Shown: positions 17,316 through 26,235, numbered from the stretch's first letter. The stretch: DNA of 64,000 bases from Bradyrhizobium nitroreducens (GCF_002776695.1 NZ_LFJC01000003.1:3740709-3804708); one strand, 5' to 3'. A program made the numbers and translations. Notes: a model not told the origin generated them from the sequence alone.

Positions 17316-19574
17316 ATGGGAAAACGAATCGTTCCGCCGGAAGAACCGGCCGAAATTCACGAGGTCCGGCTGCAGGAGGCGCTGGAAGAGCGCTACCTCG
17401 CCTATGCGCTCTCCACCATCATGCACCGCGCGCTGCCCGACGCGCGCGACGGCCTGAAGCCGGTCCACCGGCGCATCCTCTACGGCATGCGCCTGCTCAG
17501 GCTCGACCCCGGCACGGCGTTCAAGAAGTCCGCCAAGATCGTCGGCGACGTGATGGGTTCGTTCCATCCGCACGGCGACCAGGCCATCTACGACGCCATG
17601 GTGCGCCTCGCGCAGGACTTCTCCTCGCGCTACCCGCTGGTCGACGGCCAGGGCAATTTCGGCAATATCGACGGCGATAATCCCGCCGCCTACCGCTACA
17701 CCGAAGCGCGCATGACCGATGTCGCGCGCCTCCTGCTCGAAGGCATCGACGAGGACGGCGTCGAGTTCCGCCCCAATTACGACGGCCAGTCGAAGGAGCC
17801 GGTCGTGCTGCCCGGCGGCTTCCCGAACCTGCTCGCCAACGGCGCGCAGGGCATCGCCGTCGGCATGGCGACCTCGATCCCGCCGCACAATGCCGCCGAG
17901 CTTTGCGAGGCCGCGCTGCATCTGATCGAGAAGCCCGACGCCAAGTCCAAGGCGCTGATGCGGTGGGTGAAGGGGCCCGATTTCCCGACCGGCGGTATCT
18001 GCGTCGATTCCAAGCAGGCGATCGCCGAGGCCTACACCACCGGCCGCGGATCGTTCCGCGTCCGTGCGCGGTGGACGCAGGAGGAGGGCGCGCGCGGCAC
18101 CTGGGTCGTCGTCGTCACCGAGATTCCCTTCCTGGTGCAGAAATCGCGGCTGATCGAGAAGGTCGCCGAGCTGCTCGACCAGAAGAAGCTGCCGCTGGTC
18201 GGCGACATCAGGGACGAGTCGGCCGAAGACGTCCGCATCGTGATCGAGCCGAAGTCGAAGAACGTCGATCCCGCCTTGATGATGGAATCGCTGTTCAGGC
18301 TCACCGAGCTCGAGAACAAGATTCCGCTGAACCTCAACGTGCTGATCAAGGGCCGCGTCCCCAAGGTGGTGGGGCTGGCGGAGTGCCTGCGCGAATGGCT
18401 CGACCATCTGCGCGACGTGCTGATCCGCCGCAGCAACTACCGCAAGGCGCAGATCGAGCACCGGCTGGAAGTGCTCGGCGGCTTCCTGATCGCCTATCTG
18501 AACATCGACAAGGTCATCAAGATCATCCGCACCGAGGATGAGCCGAAGCCGGCCTTGATGGCGGCGTTCAAGCTCACCGAGGTGCAGGCCGAAGCCATCC
18601 TCAACATGCGGCTGCGCAGCCTGCGCAAGCTCGAGGAAATGGAGATCCGCACCGAGGACAAGAACCTCCGCGCCGAGCTCAAGGGCATCAACGCGGTGCT
18701 CGCCTCCGAAGCCGAGCAGTGGAAGAAGGTCGGCGAGCAGGTCGGCAAGGTCCGCGACATGTTCGGGCCGAAGACGCCGCTCGGCAAGCGCCGCACCACC
18801 TTCGCCGATGCGCCCGAGCACGATCTCGCCGCGATGGAGGAAGCTCTCGTCGAGCGCGAGCCGGTGACGGTCGTGGTCTCCGACAAGGGCTGGATCCGCA
18901 CCATGAAGGGGCACGTCGAGGACCTCTCGGGGCTCGCCTTCAAGCAGGACGACAAGCTGGGCTTTGCGTTCTTCGCCGAGACGACATCGAAGCTTTTGCT
19001 GTTCGCCACCAACGGCAAGTTCTACACGCTCGACGTCGCCAAGCTGCCGGGCGGACGCGGTCACGGCGAGCCGATCCGCCTGTTCATCGACCTCGAGCAG
19101 GAGGCCGCGCCCGTCGCGCTGTTCGTCAACAAGGGCGGACGCAAATTCCTGGTCGCGAGCCACGAGGGCCAGGGTTTCGTCGTCAACGAGGACGATTGCG
19201 TCGGCACCACCAAGAAGGGCAAGCAGGTTCTCAACGTCGACATGCCGAACGAGGCGCGCGCGATCACCGAAGTGCTGGGGGATACCGTCGCGGTCATCGG
19301 CGAGAACCGCAAGATGCTGATCTTCCCGCTCGACCAGGTGCCGGAGATGGCGCGCGGCCGCGGCGTGCGCCTGCAGAAGTACAAGGACGGCGGCCTCTCC
19401 GACATTGCCGTGTTCGAGGCCAAGGCCGGCCTGACCTGGAAGGACTCCGCGGGCCGCGAATTCTCCGCGACCATGAAGGAGCTCAGCGAGTGGAAGGGCA
19501 CCCGCGCCGACGCCGGCCGCCTGCCGCCGAAGGGTTTCCCGAAGTCGAACAAGTTCGGGCGAGTGATCGGGTAG
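17316..19574 (+). CDS. parC: DNA topoisomerase IV subunit A
   Basis: The 752-residue breakage-reunion subunit decatenates daughter chromosomes together with ParE. The start MGKRIVPPEEPAEIHEVRLQ leads into YLAYALSTIMHRALPDARDG. The DNA-cleaving Tyr128 is in YRYTEARM. The quinolone-determining stretch reads GSFHPHGDQAIYDAMVRLAQ, where Gln occupies the position that is usually Ser or Thr, followed by an acidic residue as normal. The C-terminal region forms beta-pinwheel blades, and no GyrA box was seen, which favours ParC over GyrA. parE is not in the window. Confidence 0.95.
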   Translation: MGKRIVPPEEPAEIHEVRLQEALEERYLAYALSTIMHRALPDARDGLKPVHRRILYGMRLLRLDPGTAFKKSAKIVGDVMGSFHPHGDQAIYDAMVRLAQDFSSRYPLVDGQGNFGNIDGDNPAAYRYTEARMTDVARLLLEGIDEDGVEFRPNYDGQSKEPVVLPGGFPNLLANGAQGIAVGMATSIPPHNAAELCEAALHLIEKPDAKSKALMRWVKGPDFPTGGICVDSKQAIAEAYTTGRGSFRVRARWTQEEGARGTWVVVVTEIPFLVQKSRLIEKVAELLDQKKLPLVGDIRDESAEDVRIVIEPKSKNVDPALMMESLFRLTELENKIPLNLNVLIKGRVPKVVGLAECLREWLDHLRDVLIRRSNYRKAQIEHRLEVLGGFLIAYLNIDKVIKIIRTEDEPKPALMAAFKLTEVQAEAILNMRLRSLRKLEEMEIRTEDKNLRAELKGINAVLASEAEQWKKVGEQVGKVRDMFGPKTPLGKRRTTFADAPEHDLAAMEEALVEREPVTVVVSDKGWIRTMKGHVEDLSGLAFKQDDKLGFAFFAETTSKLLLFATNGKFYTLDVAKLPGGRGHGEPIRLFIDLEQEAAPVALFVNKGGRKFLVASHEGQGFVVNEDDCVGTTKKGKQVLNVDMPNEARAITEVLGDTVAVIGENRKMLIFPLDQVPEMARGRGVRLQKYKDGGLSDIAVFEAKAGLTWKDSAGREFSATMKELSEWKGTRADAGRLPPKGFPKSNKFGRVIG

Positions 19575-19584
19575 GGGCTCTCTT

Positions 19585-19742
19585 GTCCCGGACGCGCTGC
19601 AGCGTGAAACGCTGCTGCGCAGAGCCGGGACCCAGCGTCGGCAGAGCACGCGGCGAGATGGGCCCCGGCTCTGCAGCGCACCGCACCGGACGATGCTTCG
19701 CATCGCCGGGGACGCTGCGCCGCGTCCGGGGCACGAGAGAGC
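19585..19742. repeat. imperfect palindromic repeat, Bradyrhizobium type A
   Basis: The element begins TTGTCCCGGACGCG and ends CGCGTCCGGGGCACGAGAG, with an internal GCTGCGCAGAGCCGGGACC and GGGCCCCGGCTCTGCAGCG pair. The same building blocks make up the copies at 36503-36625 and 51195-51336. It starts just after parC. Confidence 0.8.
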
Positions 19743-19764
19743 GTGACTCCATTCGGTTCTCCTC

Positions 19765-19844
19765 CGTCATTGCAAGCGCAGTCAAGCGATCCAGACTGCC
19801 GCCGCAGATAGACTCTGGATTGCCTCGCTGCGCTTGCAATGACG
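19765..19844. repeat. palindromic repeat with CGTCATTGCAAGCG arms
   Basis: The outer arms CGTCATTGCAAGCGCAG and CTGCGCTTGCAATGACG, with inner GCGATCCAGA...TCTGGATTGC, form a long imperfect hairpin. The wording is typical of dispersed elements in this group. Together with the preceding repeat it fills the 413-bp gap between parC and the binding-protein gene. Confidence 0.75.
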
Positions 19845-19987
19845 AGAGGTGGTAACAGCGCACTTTGACCTGCATCGTGCAAACGCGCGGCTGATAGTCG
19901 TGAGCGCATACGTAGCTTCGCGGTATGGGCACGAACATTGCTTTTTGCTGGCGACCGTAACCGTTTCGCCAAGGCAAGAAGAAACCA

Positions 19988-21538
19988 ATGTTCAAACTCA
20001 GGACGTTCATTCCGGCGTTGCTCGGCCTCGCGATTGTCGCGGCGCCAGCGCATGCCGCGGGCAATCTCGTCGCGGTGCTCGAGGCGGAAATCGTCACGCT
20101 CGATCCGCATTTCTCCACGGCCTATATTTCGCGCACGTTCGGCTACATGGTGTTCGACACGCTGTTCGCGAAAGACTCCAAGGGCGACATCAAGCCGCAG
20201 ATGGTGCAGGACTGGAAGGTCTCCGCGGACGGTTTGACCTACACGTTCACGCTGCGCGACGGCCTGAAATGGCATGACGGTCAGCCGGTCACTGCGGCCG
20301 ATTGCGTGGCGTCGCTGCGTCGCTGGGGCACCCGCAGCGCGCTTGGCCGCCGCATCTTTGCGATCACGGCCTCGCTCGAGCCGACCGATGCGAAGACCTT
20401 CGTGCTGACGTTGAAGGAGCCCTCCGGCCTCGTCATCGACGCGCTTGGCAATCCCGTCAGCCCGGTCGCCTTCATGATGCCCGAGCGCATCGCGAAAACA
20501 CCCGGCGACCAGCGCATCACCGAGATCATCGGCTCCGGCCCGTTCGTCTACAGCAAGGCCGATCACCGCACCGGCGATCGCATGATCCTGAAGAAGTTCG
20601 CCGACTATCTGCCGCGCCCCGAGCCCGCCGACTTCCTCGCCGGCGGCAAGCGCGTCAACGTCGATGCGCTCGAGATCCGCGTCATCCCAGATGGTGCGAC
20701 CGCGGCGTCCGCGCTCCAGGCCGGCGAGGTCGACTTCATGCAATATGCGCCGTTCGACCTGCTGCCGCAGTTGGAGAAAAACTCCCGCGTCAAGCTCGTC
20801 AATTTCACCGGTGGCAACATGTTCGCCGGCGCCTATCGCCTCAACGCCGCGTCGAAGCCGTTCGACGATCCCGAGATCCGCCGCGTGCTGTGGAAGCTGG
20901 TCGATCAGCGCGAGGTGCTGGATGCCCTCGGCCTCGATGCGAAATACGCGACGCCTTGCGCCACCTTCTTCACCTGCGGCACGACCTATGAGAGCAAGGC
21001 CGGCACGGAAGCCGCCGCCAAGCCCTCGATCGAGGCGGCCAAGGCCGCGCTGAAGGCGACCAAATATGCCGGCGAGCCCGTCGTCGTGATGGAGGCCAAC
21101 GATCTCGAAGCCCCCCGCGTCTCGGCGCAGGTGCTGGCGGAGCGGCTGAAGGCCGCCGGCTTCAACGTCGATCTGCAGGTGATGGATTGGGCGAGCGTGC
21201 TGGCGCGCCGCGCCAAGAAGGAGGGCTGGAGCGTCTATGGCGTTCACGCCGGCGGTTTCGATCTCGGCTCGCCGCTGACCAACGTCATGGTCGCGTTCAA
21301 CTGCGCCGATTTCACCGGCTGGCAGTGCGATCCACGCATCACGCCTTTGATGGAAGCTTTCGCCAAGGCGCCGGCCGAGGAGGACCGCAAGAAAATCGCC
21401 GGGCAGATCCAGAGCGTGATGTACGATCAGGCCCCCGCGATCCCGTGGGGACAATTTGCGCAGCCCGCGGCCTATCGCGCCACCTTGCGCGGTCTGATAC
21501 CGTCCGCCATCCCCGTGTTCTGGAACGTCGAGAAATAA
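19988..21538 (+). CDS. ABC transporter substrate-binding protein, family 5 (peptide type)
   Basis: A 516-residue periplasmic binding protein with a signal peptide (FIPALLGLAIVAAPAHAAGN). Family 5 features include LVAVLEAEIVTLDPHFSTAY, the hydrophobic segment around TFTLRDGLKWHDGQPVTAADCV, and GSGPFVYSKADH. This family captures oligopeptides, nickel, opines or other solutes for Dpp/Opp-like importers. No permease or ATPase genes are adjacent, so the ligand cannot be inferred. A GMC oxidoreductase gene follows after only 4 bases, which suggests that the imported compound may be an alcohol-containing substrate of that enzyme (inference). The start has a purine-rich AAGGCAAGAAG ahead of it. Confidence 0.9.
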   Translation: MFKLRTFIPALLGLAIVAAPAHAAGNLVAVLEAEIVTLDPHFSTAYISRTFGYMVFDTLFAKDSKGDIKPQMVQDWKVSADGLTYTFTLRDGLKWHDGQPVTAADCVASLRRWGTRSALGRRIFAITASLEPTDAKTFVLTLKEPSGLVIDALGNPVSPVAFMMPERIAKTPGDQRITEIIGSGPFVYSKADHRTGDRMILKKFADYLPRPEPADFLAGGKRVNVDALEIRVIPDGATAASALQAGEVDFMQYAPFDLLPQLEKNSRVKLVNFTGGNMFAGAYRLNAASKPFDDPEIRRVLWKLVDQREVLDALGLDAKYATPCATFFTCGTTYESKAGTEAAAKPSIEAAKAALKATKYAGEPVVVMEANDLEAPRVSAQVLAERLKAAGFNVDLQVMDWASVLARRAKKEGWSVYGVHAGGFDLGSPLTNVMVAFNCADFTGWQCDPRITPLMEAFAKAPAEEDRKKIAGQIQSVMYDQAPAIPWGQFAQPAAYRATLRGLIPSAIPVFWNVEK

Positions 21539-21542
21539 CGCG

Positions 21543-23087
21543 ATGTACGATGTCATTGTTGTCGGCGGCGGCTCTGCCGGCGCTGCGGTTGCGGCGCGGC
21601 TGTCCGAGGATCCCGCACGGCGCGTGCTGTTGCTCGAAGCCGGCCGCGACTGGCGCGCCGATGAGGCGCCCTGGGAGGTGAGGACGCCGAACCCGATCCC
21701 GATCATCCACAAGCGCGAGTACCAGGAGAAATGGCAGTGGCCTGATCTGTTGTCGCGCCGGGTGGCCGGGCAGGAGCCGCGCTTCTACTGGCGCGGCAAG
21801 GGACTCGGCGGCTCCTCGATGATGAACGGGCAGATCGCGATCCGCGGCGTCGCCGATGCCTTCGACGAATGGGCGGCCAATGGCTGCACCGGCTGGTCGG
21901 CGAAGGAGGTGATGCCGCTGTTCTCCGTGATCGAGGACGATTTCGAGTTCGGCGATGCCGAGGGCCACGGAAGCGGCGGGCCGCTGCCGGTCTATCGCGC
22001 GCCGCCGGAGACATGGGGTCCGATCGACCGCGGTTTGCGCGATGCGGCGCTGGCGAGCGGCTATCCCTGGTGCGCCGATCTCAACGGCCCCGATGGCGAG
22101 GGCGTTGCCTGCTATCCCATCAACAGCCGCGACCTGCGCCGCATCAGCACCAATGAGGGCTATCTGGAGCCCGCGCGCGGCCGCGCCAATCTGGAGATCC
22201 GGGGCCACGCGCTGGTCGATCGCGTGCTGATCAGCGACGGCCGCGCCACCGGCGTCCGCGTTCACATCGAAGGGCAGGGCACTCACGAGATCAGCGCGCG
22301 CCAGGTCGTGCTCTGCGCCGGCGCGATCCACAGTCCGGCGATCCTGCTGCGCTCGGGCGTTGGTCCTGCCGAGGAGCTGAAGGCGATGGGGATCGCGGTC
22401 GCGCGCGATTTGCCGGTCGGCCGCCACTATTTCGACCATCCGCTGTTTCGCGCCACGATCCAGCTCCACGAAAATCTGCGGCCGACCGATCCCGACACCC
22501 GCCACACCAATTGCTGCGTGGCCTATTCCTCGGGCCTTGCCGATGGCGGCAAGCGCGACATGATCCTGATCGCGTTCAACCATCGCGGCATCGGCGTACC
22601 GGGCGCGATCGGGGCAGGGCTGTTCAACGCGTACTCGCGCGGCACGCTCAAGCTGGCCTCGGCCGACCCCACCATCGATCCCGTCGTCGAAGAGAACATG
22701 CTGGCCGATCCCCGCGACATGCTGCGCATGATCGATGCGGTGAGGCGGCTCGCGGTGATCACGTCGCAGCCGGCGCTCTCCGGCATCGCCGACTGGATCA
22801 GGCTCGCCGACACCGATCTGACCTTGCCGCAGGCCGCCGCGCTGCCGGATCACGAGCTCGACGCGGTGCTGCGCCGTGAGACCGGCGACATCCAGCACGC
22901 CGCCGGCAGCTGCCGCATGTCCGGCGCCAATGATGCCGGTGGCGTGGTCAACCCCGATGGCACCGTGAAGGGCATCTCGGGCTTGCGCGTCGCCGACGCC
23001 TCGATCATGCCGTCCGACTGCCGCGCAAACACGCATTTCACGACGGTGGTGATTGGCGAAGCGATCGCGCGGATGATGATGCGGTAG
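21543..23087 (+). CDS. GMC family FAD-dependent oxidoreductase
   Basis: A 514-residue glucose-methanol-choline type enzyme, probably oxidising an alcohol to an aldehyde. The N-terminal FAD fold is YDVIVVGGGSAGAAVAARLS with RVLLLEAG. GKGLGGSSMMNGQIAIRG matches GMC signature 1 and VVLCAGAIHSPAILLRSGVG matches signature 2. The C-terminal active-site region reads QHAAGSCRMSG, then GLRVADASIMPS, with His in NTHFTTVV. It is cytoplasmic (no signal peptide). It is coupled to the preceding binding-protein gene by a 4-base gap. The substrate is unknown; choline dehydrogenase and alcohol dehydrogenases are the nearest generic matches. Confidence 0.92.
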   Translation: MYDVIVVGGGSAGAAVAARLSEDPARRVLLLEAGRDWRADEAPWEVRTPNPIPIIHKREYQEKWQWPDLLSRRVAGQEPRFYWRGKGLGGSSMMNGQIAIRGVADAFDEWAANGCTGWSAKEVMPLFSVIEDDFEFGDAEGHGSGGPLPVYRAPPETWGPIDRGLRDAALASGYPWCADLNGPDGEGVACYPINSRDLRRISTNEGYLEPARGRANLEIRGHALVDRVLISDGRATGVRVHIEGQGTHEISARQVVLCAGAIHSPAILLRSGVGPAEELKAMGIAVARDLPVGRHYFDHPLFRATIQLHENLRPTDPDTRHTNCCVAYSSGLADGGKRDMILIAFNHRGIGVPGAIGAGLFNAYSRGTLKLASADPTIDPVVEENMLADPRDMLRMIDAVRRLAVITSQPALSGIADWIRLADTDLTLPQAAALPDHELDAVLRRETGDIQHAAGSCRMSGANDAGGVVNPDGTVKGISGLRVADASIMPSDCRANTHFTTVVIGEAIARMMMR

Positions 23088-23098
23088 TTTCTGCCGTC

Positions 23099-23246
23099 CG
23101 TCATCCTGAGGTGCGAGTGGCGCGATGCAAGGCATCGCGCCGGGAGCCTCGAAGGATGAACGGCCCCGCTGCGAGAGCCGGGCCGTCGCCCTTCGAGGCT
23201 TGCTCAGTGGCGCGATGCGCCCCTGAGCGCGCACCTCAGGGTGACG
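23099..23246. repeat. palindromic repeat with CGTCATCCTGAGGTGCG arms
   Basis: The element begins CGTCATCCTGAGGTGCGAG and ends GCGCACCTCAGGGTGACG, with inner parts GCCTCGAAGGATG and GCCCTTCGAGGC. It is a long imperfect stem of a kind that I recognise as dispersed in Bradyrhizobium genomes. It lies directly after the GMC gene. Confidence 0.8.
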
Positions 23247-23299
23247 GTCATGGTTTTGCGCTCGCAATGACGGAGCAGTTGGCGGGGCCATTGCGCTCC

Positions 23300-23960
23300 A
23301 ACTCACATTTCAAACAGCAGACGCGCGTTCGCCTTCTCGCGACGCATCTCGCCCGAGTCTTGCTTCATGTGCCGCGCCCAAAGAGACAAGGGCGCAGGGA
23401 AGGCCGGGCGCCGGCTGGCACCCGAGATCCGTGCGCGATAGAAATGCACACGGGGTGGACCACAGGTGTTGCCGGTCGCCCGGCCTTCCCTGCGCGAATG
23501 GTTTTAACGGTGTCCTTCGTGCTCTCCTCGGGGAGCGTTGCACTATTGCCCCCGTCGCCTTGCGGGAATGCTGATGCGCGTGCCGGTCGGCCGCTCCATC
23601 ACCGCAAGACTTGGCGCCAGAACCCCGGGCGTCGGGACCACACGACTTCTCCGTCCACGCACGTCCTCGCTGGGAATCCGGGGGGTGGCGTGTGCTCGCC
23701 CCCGAAGCCATGCGAAGACGCTGTCGGCGCCGTGTCGTATGCGCGGAAAGCCATTGCGCACGGTTGCCCGCCCTGCAATGCCCATCGCGCCGACGCCGTC
23801 GCGTCCATCGCTGCCCAGCCCGCGGTTCGTGACGATCGCGATCCGCCCCTTGTCTCGGGCCAGGGTGTCTTGTGTGTACGATAAATCCGAATTTCGGTAA
23901 AGTGGAATATTTTGCGAGGTGGGGCTTGACAAGCGGTCAGTGCAAATTGACGGGCTGTTC
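23300..23960. repeat. large composite dispersed repeat / noncoding region
   Basis: No credible gene lies between 23088 and 24005 (918 bases). After the palindrome at 23099-23246 comes a block with segments that I remember as recurring between genes in Bradyrhizobium and relatives. These include GGGCGCAGGGAAGGCCGGG (about 23390-23408) and its counterpart CCCGGCCTTCCCTGCGC (about 23477-23495) as inverted arms, a GTTCGTGACGATCGCGA stretch (23826-23842), and a CTGCCCGACGGGCAA motif near 23955. Open frames here have no ribosome sites and unnatural composition. The block may be a degenerate mobile or regulatory repeat. Confidence 0.55.
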
Positions 23961-24005
23961 TGCCCGACGGGCAACGGTCGATGCGAGCCGCGCTCGGAAG
24001 CATCT

Positions 24006-24470
24006 TCAGATCTCGCACCCGCTCATATTCAATGCCTTGAGCAAGCCACCAAACGCCTTCAGCCGGCAGGGCTCGGGATTGCCTGCGGCCTTTGAGCGTT
24101 GAGGATTGGCGGCCTGCTTGACGGGGATCGCTCTTGGCTTCGGCTTGAGCTGAGCGGTCGCGAGCTTCTTCGGATGGTGCCGATGACGGACGGTCGGCTT
24201 CGGCTCGGACGAGCCGATATGGACGTCTTGCGAGGGGGCGATGCGGTCCTCGGCCGGAGGTGCCTGTGTCGGCGTCTCGCTGCTCACGGCGGAGATTTCA
24301 AGCCGATCAGCCTTCGCCAGCGCGCCATGTGACGCAGAAGGGCTTGTGGTTTGTTCGGCAGGCGGCTCGGCGATCACGGTGACGCGGCGTGGCGGAGTTC
24401 TCAGCTCCATGGCCGACAGCATCCCCACACTCAGCAGGATCAGGAGGCCCAGCAACGCCATTCTCAGCAT
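24006..24470 (-). CDS. membrane-anchored or exported Pro/Lys-rich protein of unknown function
   Basis: A 154-residue protein, taking the ATG at 24470 (MLRMALLGLL). One N-terminal hydrophobic stretch (MALLGLLILLSVGMLSAM) serves as an anchor or signal. A low-complexity middle is rich in Pro, Ala, Ser and then in basic residues (RHRHHPKKLATAQLKPKPR). The C-terminal module PCRLKAFGGLLKALNMSGCE contains two Cys and looks like the conserved part. It is the last gene of the minus-strand stress-type island, 250 bases beyond the alpha/beta hydrolase. No function can be assigned. Confidence 0.65.
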   Translation of the reverse strand: MLRMALLGLLILLSVGMLSAMELRTPPRRVTVIAEPPAEQTTSPSASHGALAKADRLEISAVSSETPTQAPPAEDRIAPSQDVHIGSSEPKPTVRHRHHPKKLATAQLKPKPRAIPVKQAANPQRSKAAGNPEPCRLKAFGGLLKALNMSGCEI

Positions 24471-24720
24471 AATGCGCCTCCAACCGACGTCAGTGCTGCA
24501 GAGAATTCTCCGCGCCAATGAGGCAACTTGTCGGCGGGGCGTCGGACCAGGGAAGATCATTTGCCGACAGGGTTAATTTCGGTGATGCCCTCCACAAGCG
24601 GAGAATGCTGCTGCGCGCGAGCTTGTCCGGGGAATGGCCAGAGGCCACTCACCAGAACTTCCTGATGCAGACGTCATGGGTCGACTTCTCGGATGGCAAG
24701 CCAGCCCTTCGAGAAGCGTC

Positions 24721-25758
24721 CTAAGCCTTTGCGAACATATGCGGGGCATTTCCGCCCATGCCGGTCGCTGCGGCGGCTTCGTCGATGGCAGCCATCAACT
24801 GGGTCGTGGCGGATTGTTGAATCATATGACCCGCTCCAGCGATGCGATGCAATTTGCTGTGCTTGATCTCACCGTGCAGTCTGACCGACTGCTCGTTGAT
24901 GTCGATCAGACGATCCTCGTCGCCTGCGATAATAATGGTCGGGATATCGATCTGATCATAGGTCTTCGATGACTCAAGCGCAGCGGGTATCATCAAGGCC
25001 GCTTCCGCCGCGCTGGCACGCATCTGCGATGGTCGCACCGCCATCTCCTTGGGGAAGCCATCGAACTTATCGGGGACCGACCGAGGCCCGAACATCTTGT
25101 GCAACATGGCTGGCCACAACATGCGGCTGAGGATCGGCGAGATCGTGTGGCTGATGGCATCGCCCACCCCAGGCATTGCAGATACCGAGGAGGCCGTTAC
25201 GTCGGCGCGGGCGGTTGGAAAATAGTAGCCCGATGCCAGCACCAAGGCTTCGACACGTGACGGATGTCTTATCGCCAGCGCAAGAGCGACGGAAGCACCC
25301 CATGAATGTCCAAGCACGATTGCCTGCTTAACGCCTATCCGATCAAGCGCCTTCCGGATCAGATCTGCCTGTGCTTCGGGAGTCCAGATCACGTTCCGCG
25401 GCCGCGAGCTATGACCGAATCCGGGACGATCGAATACAATCACCCTGTAGCCGTTGGCCGCCAGGTCGATCAGCCCGCTGGAGTCGAAATCCTGGATCAT
25501 GCTGCCGTTGCCGTGAAGGAGCACCAGGGGACGTCCTTCGCCGCGTTCCACGTAGTGCAGCCGCGCGCCGTCGATATCCAAGAACTGCCCACGGGGCGGG
25601 TTATCGCGTTCGGCCTTCCTGGCGAGGCGCTGGTTTACGATCGCTGCCACCCCGAGAAGGGAAGCCGCCGCGGCAAAGGTCGCAAGCAGAGGATGTCGTT
25701 GCAAGGCAACGACGTAGTCGGACGACAGGGAGTGGGAGCGTGTTCGCGCGAGAGCCAT
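24721..25758 (-). CDS. alpha/beta hydrolase, membrane-anchored
   Basis: A 345-residue protein. The N-terminal segment LLATFAAAASLLGVAAIVNQRLA is a likely membrane anchor. The alpha/beta fold follows: oxyanion-type PLVLLHGNGSMIQDF, FDRPGFGHSS, and the nucleophile elbow GHSWGAS with Ser. The acid is probably the Asp in IAGDEDRLIDI, and the His lies in IAGAGHMI. The substrate is unknown; epoxide hydrolase, haloperoxidase-like and esterase folds all share this pattern. The start at 25758 is preceded by GAGG at 8 bases. An EcfG-type promoter (GGAAC, 17 bases, CGTT) lies 65 bases upstream, implying general-stress control. Confidence 0.88.
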   Translation of the reverse strand: MALARTRSHSLSSDYVVALQRHPLLATFAAAASLLGVAAIVNQRLARKAERDNPPRGQFLDIDGARLHYVERGEGRPLVLLHGNGSMIQDFDSSGLIDLAANGYRVIVFDRPGFGHSSRPRNVIWTPEAQADLIRKALDRIGVKQAIVLGHSWGASVALALAIRHPSRVEALVLASGYYFPTARADVTASSVSAMPGVGDAISHTISPILSRMLWPAMLHKMFGPRSVPDKFDGFPKEMAVRPSQMRASAAEAALMIPAALESSKTYDQIDIPTIIIAGDEDRLIDINEQSVRLHGEIKHSKLHRIAGAGHMIQQSATTQLMAAIDEAAAATGMGGNAPHMFAKA

Positions 25759-25822
25759 TTGCAGTACCTCAGGTGGTCTGCACGATGACTCAGGCAATTG
25801 AGAAATGTTGCAGCTCACCGTC

Positions 25823-25848
25823 AACGGGGGCGGTTGAGCTTTCGTTCC
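25823..25848 (-). promoter_or_regulatory. EcfG-type (general stress) promoter of the alpha/beta hydrolase
   Basis: On the minus strand: GGAAC (25848-25844), 17 bases, CGTT (25826-25823). This is the alphaproteobacterial sigma-EcfG consensus. It leaves an untranslated leader of roughly 55-60 bases before the ATG at 25758. With the divergent promoter at 26005-26029 it fills the 306-bp gap between the two genes, in which I see nothing else. Confidence 0.7.
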
Positions 25849-26004
25849 AACACAAATTGGAGTGACCTGGCGAGCCTGCAGGAGGTGCGTTGTGTTCGCA
25901 CCTGTCATGGGCTGTTGTCGCGTCTCGCAGGCGGGCTTTTCGCGCGGTTGAGTGCCTTACTCGACTACGAAATCCGCTCGAACGCCAGATCAACCGACCA
26001 AACT

Positions 26005-26029
26005 GGAACATCGACCATTGATTTCCGTT
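26005..26029 (+). promoter_or_regulatory. EcfG-type (general stress) promoter of the 56-residue protein gene
   Basis: GGAAC (26005-26009), 16 bases, CGTT (26026-26029), an exact match to the sigma-EcfG consensus. The expected transcript start is near 26036, about 29 bases before the ATG at 26065, with a good ribosome site between. Confidence 0.75.
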
Positions 26030-26064
26030 CAAGCCCGTTACGTCCTTCAAAGGAGCAACTTCTC

Positions 26065-26235
26065 ATGACAAGCAACAAGAAACCCGATCAGAAGCAACCC
26101 GGCGAGAATCCGGATGGCAAATACCACTACAATCCCGGAAATATGGCTGGGAAAAAGCCCGGCGATGCGAAACAGACGAAAGATAATCGCGACGCTTCGC
26201 GCGAGCACAAGGACGAGGAAAAGACCGCCGACTAA
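26065..26235 (+). CDS. 56-residue highly hydrophilic protein, stress-type
   Basis: The ATG at 26065 is preceded by AAAGGAGCAACTTCTC. The product has no hydrophobic segment and is dominated by Lys, Asp, Glu, Gly, Pro, Gln and Asn (NPDGKYHYNPGNMAGKK in the middle, KDNRDASREHKDEEK at the end). That composition resembles intrinsically disordered, hydrophilin-like stress proteins. The consensus EcfG promoter directly upstream supports induction in the general stress response. I do not recognise a named family, and a chaperone-like or desiccation role is only inference. Confidence 0.75.
   Translation: MTSNKKPDQKQPGENPDGKYHYNPGNMAGKKPGDAKQTKDNRDASREHKDEEKTAD

Noticed and set aside
16041..19703. 1220-codon open frame antisense to recO and parC
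   Set aside because: High-GC third positions on the coding strand remove stop codons from the opposite frame. The translation is Arg/Leu/Ala/Asp-rich without domains, and the sense genes are certain.
23543..23974. 143-codon frame in the 23-24 kb noncoding block
   Set aside because: Lies inside a dispersed repeat; no ribosome site, Arg/Pro/Ala-rich and without recognisable domain.
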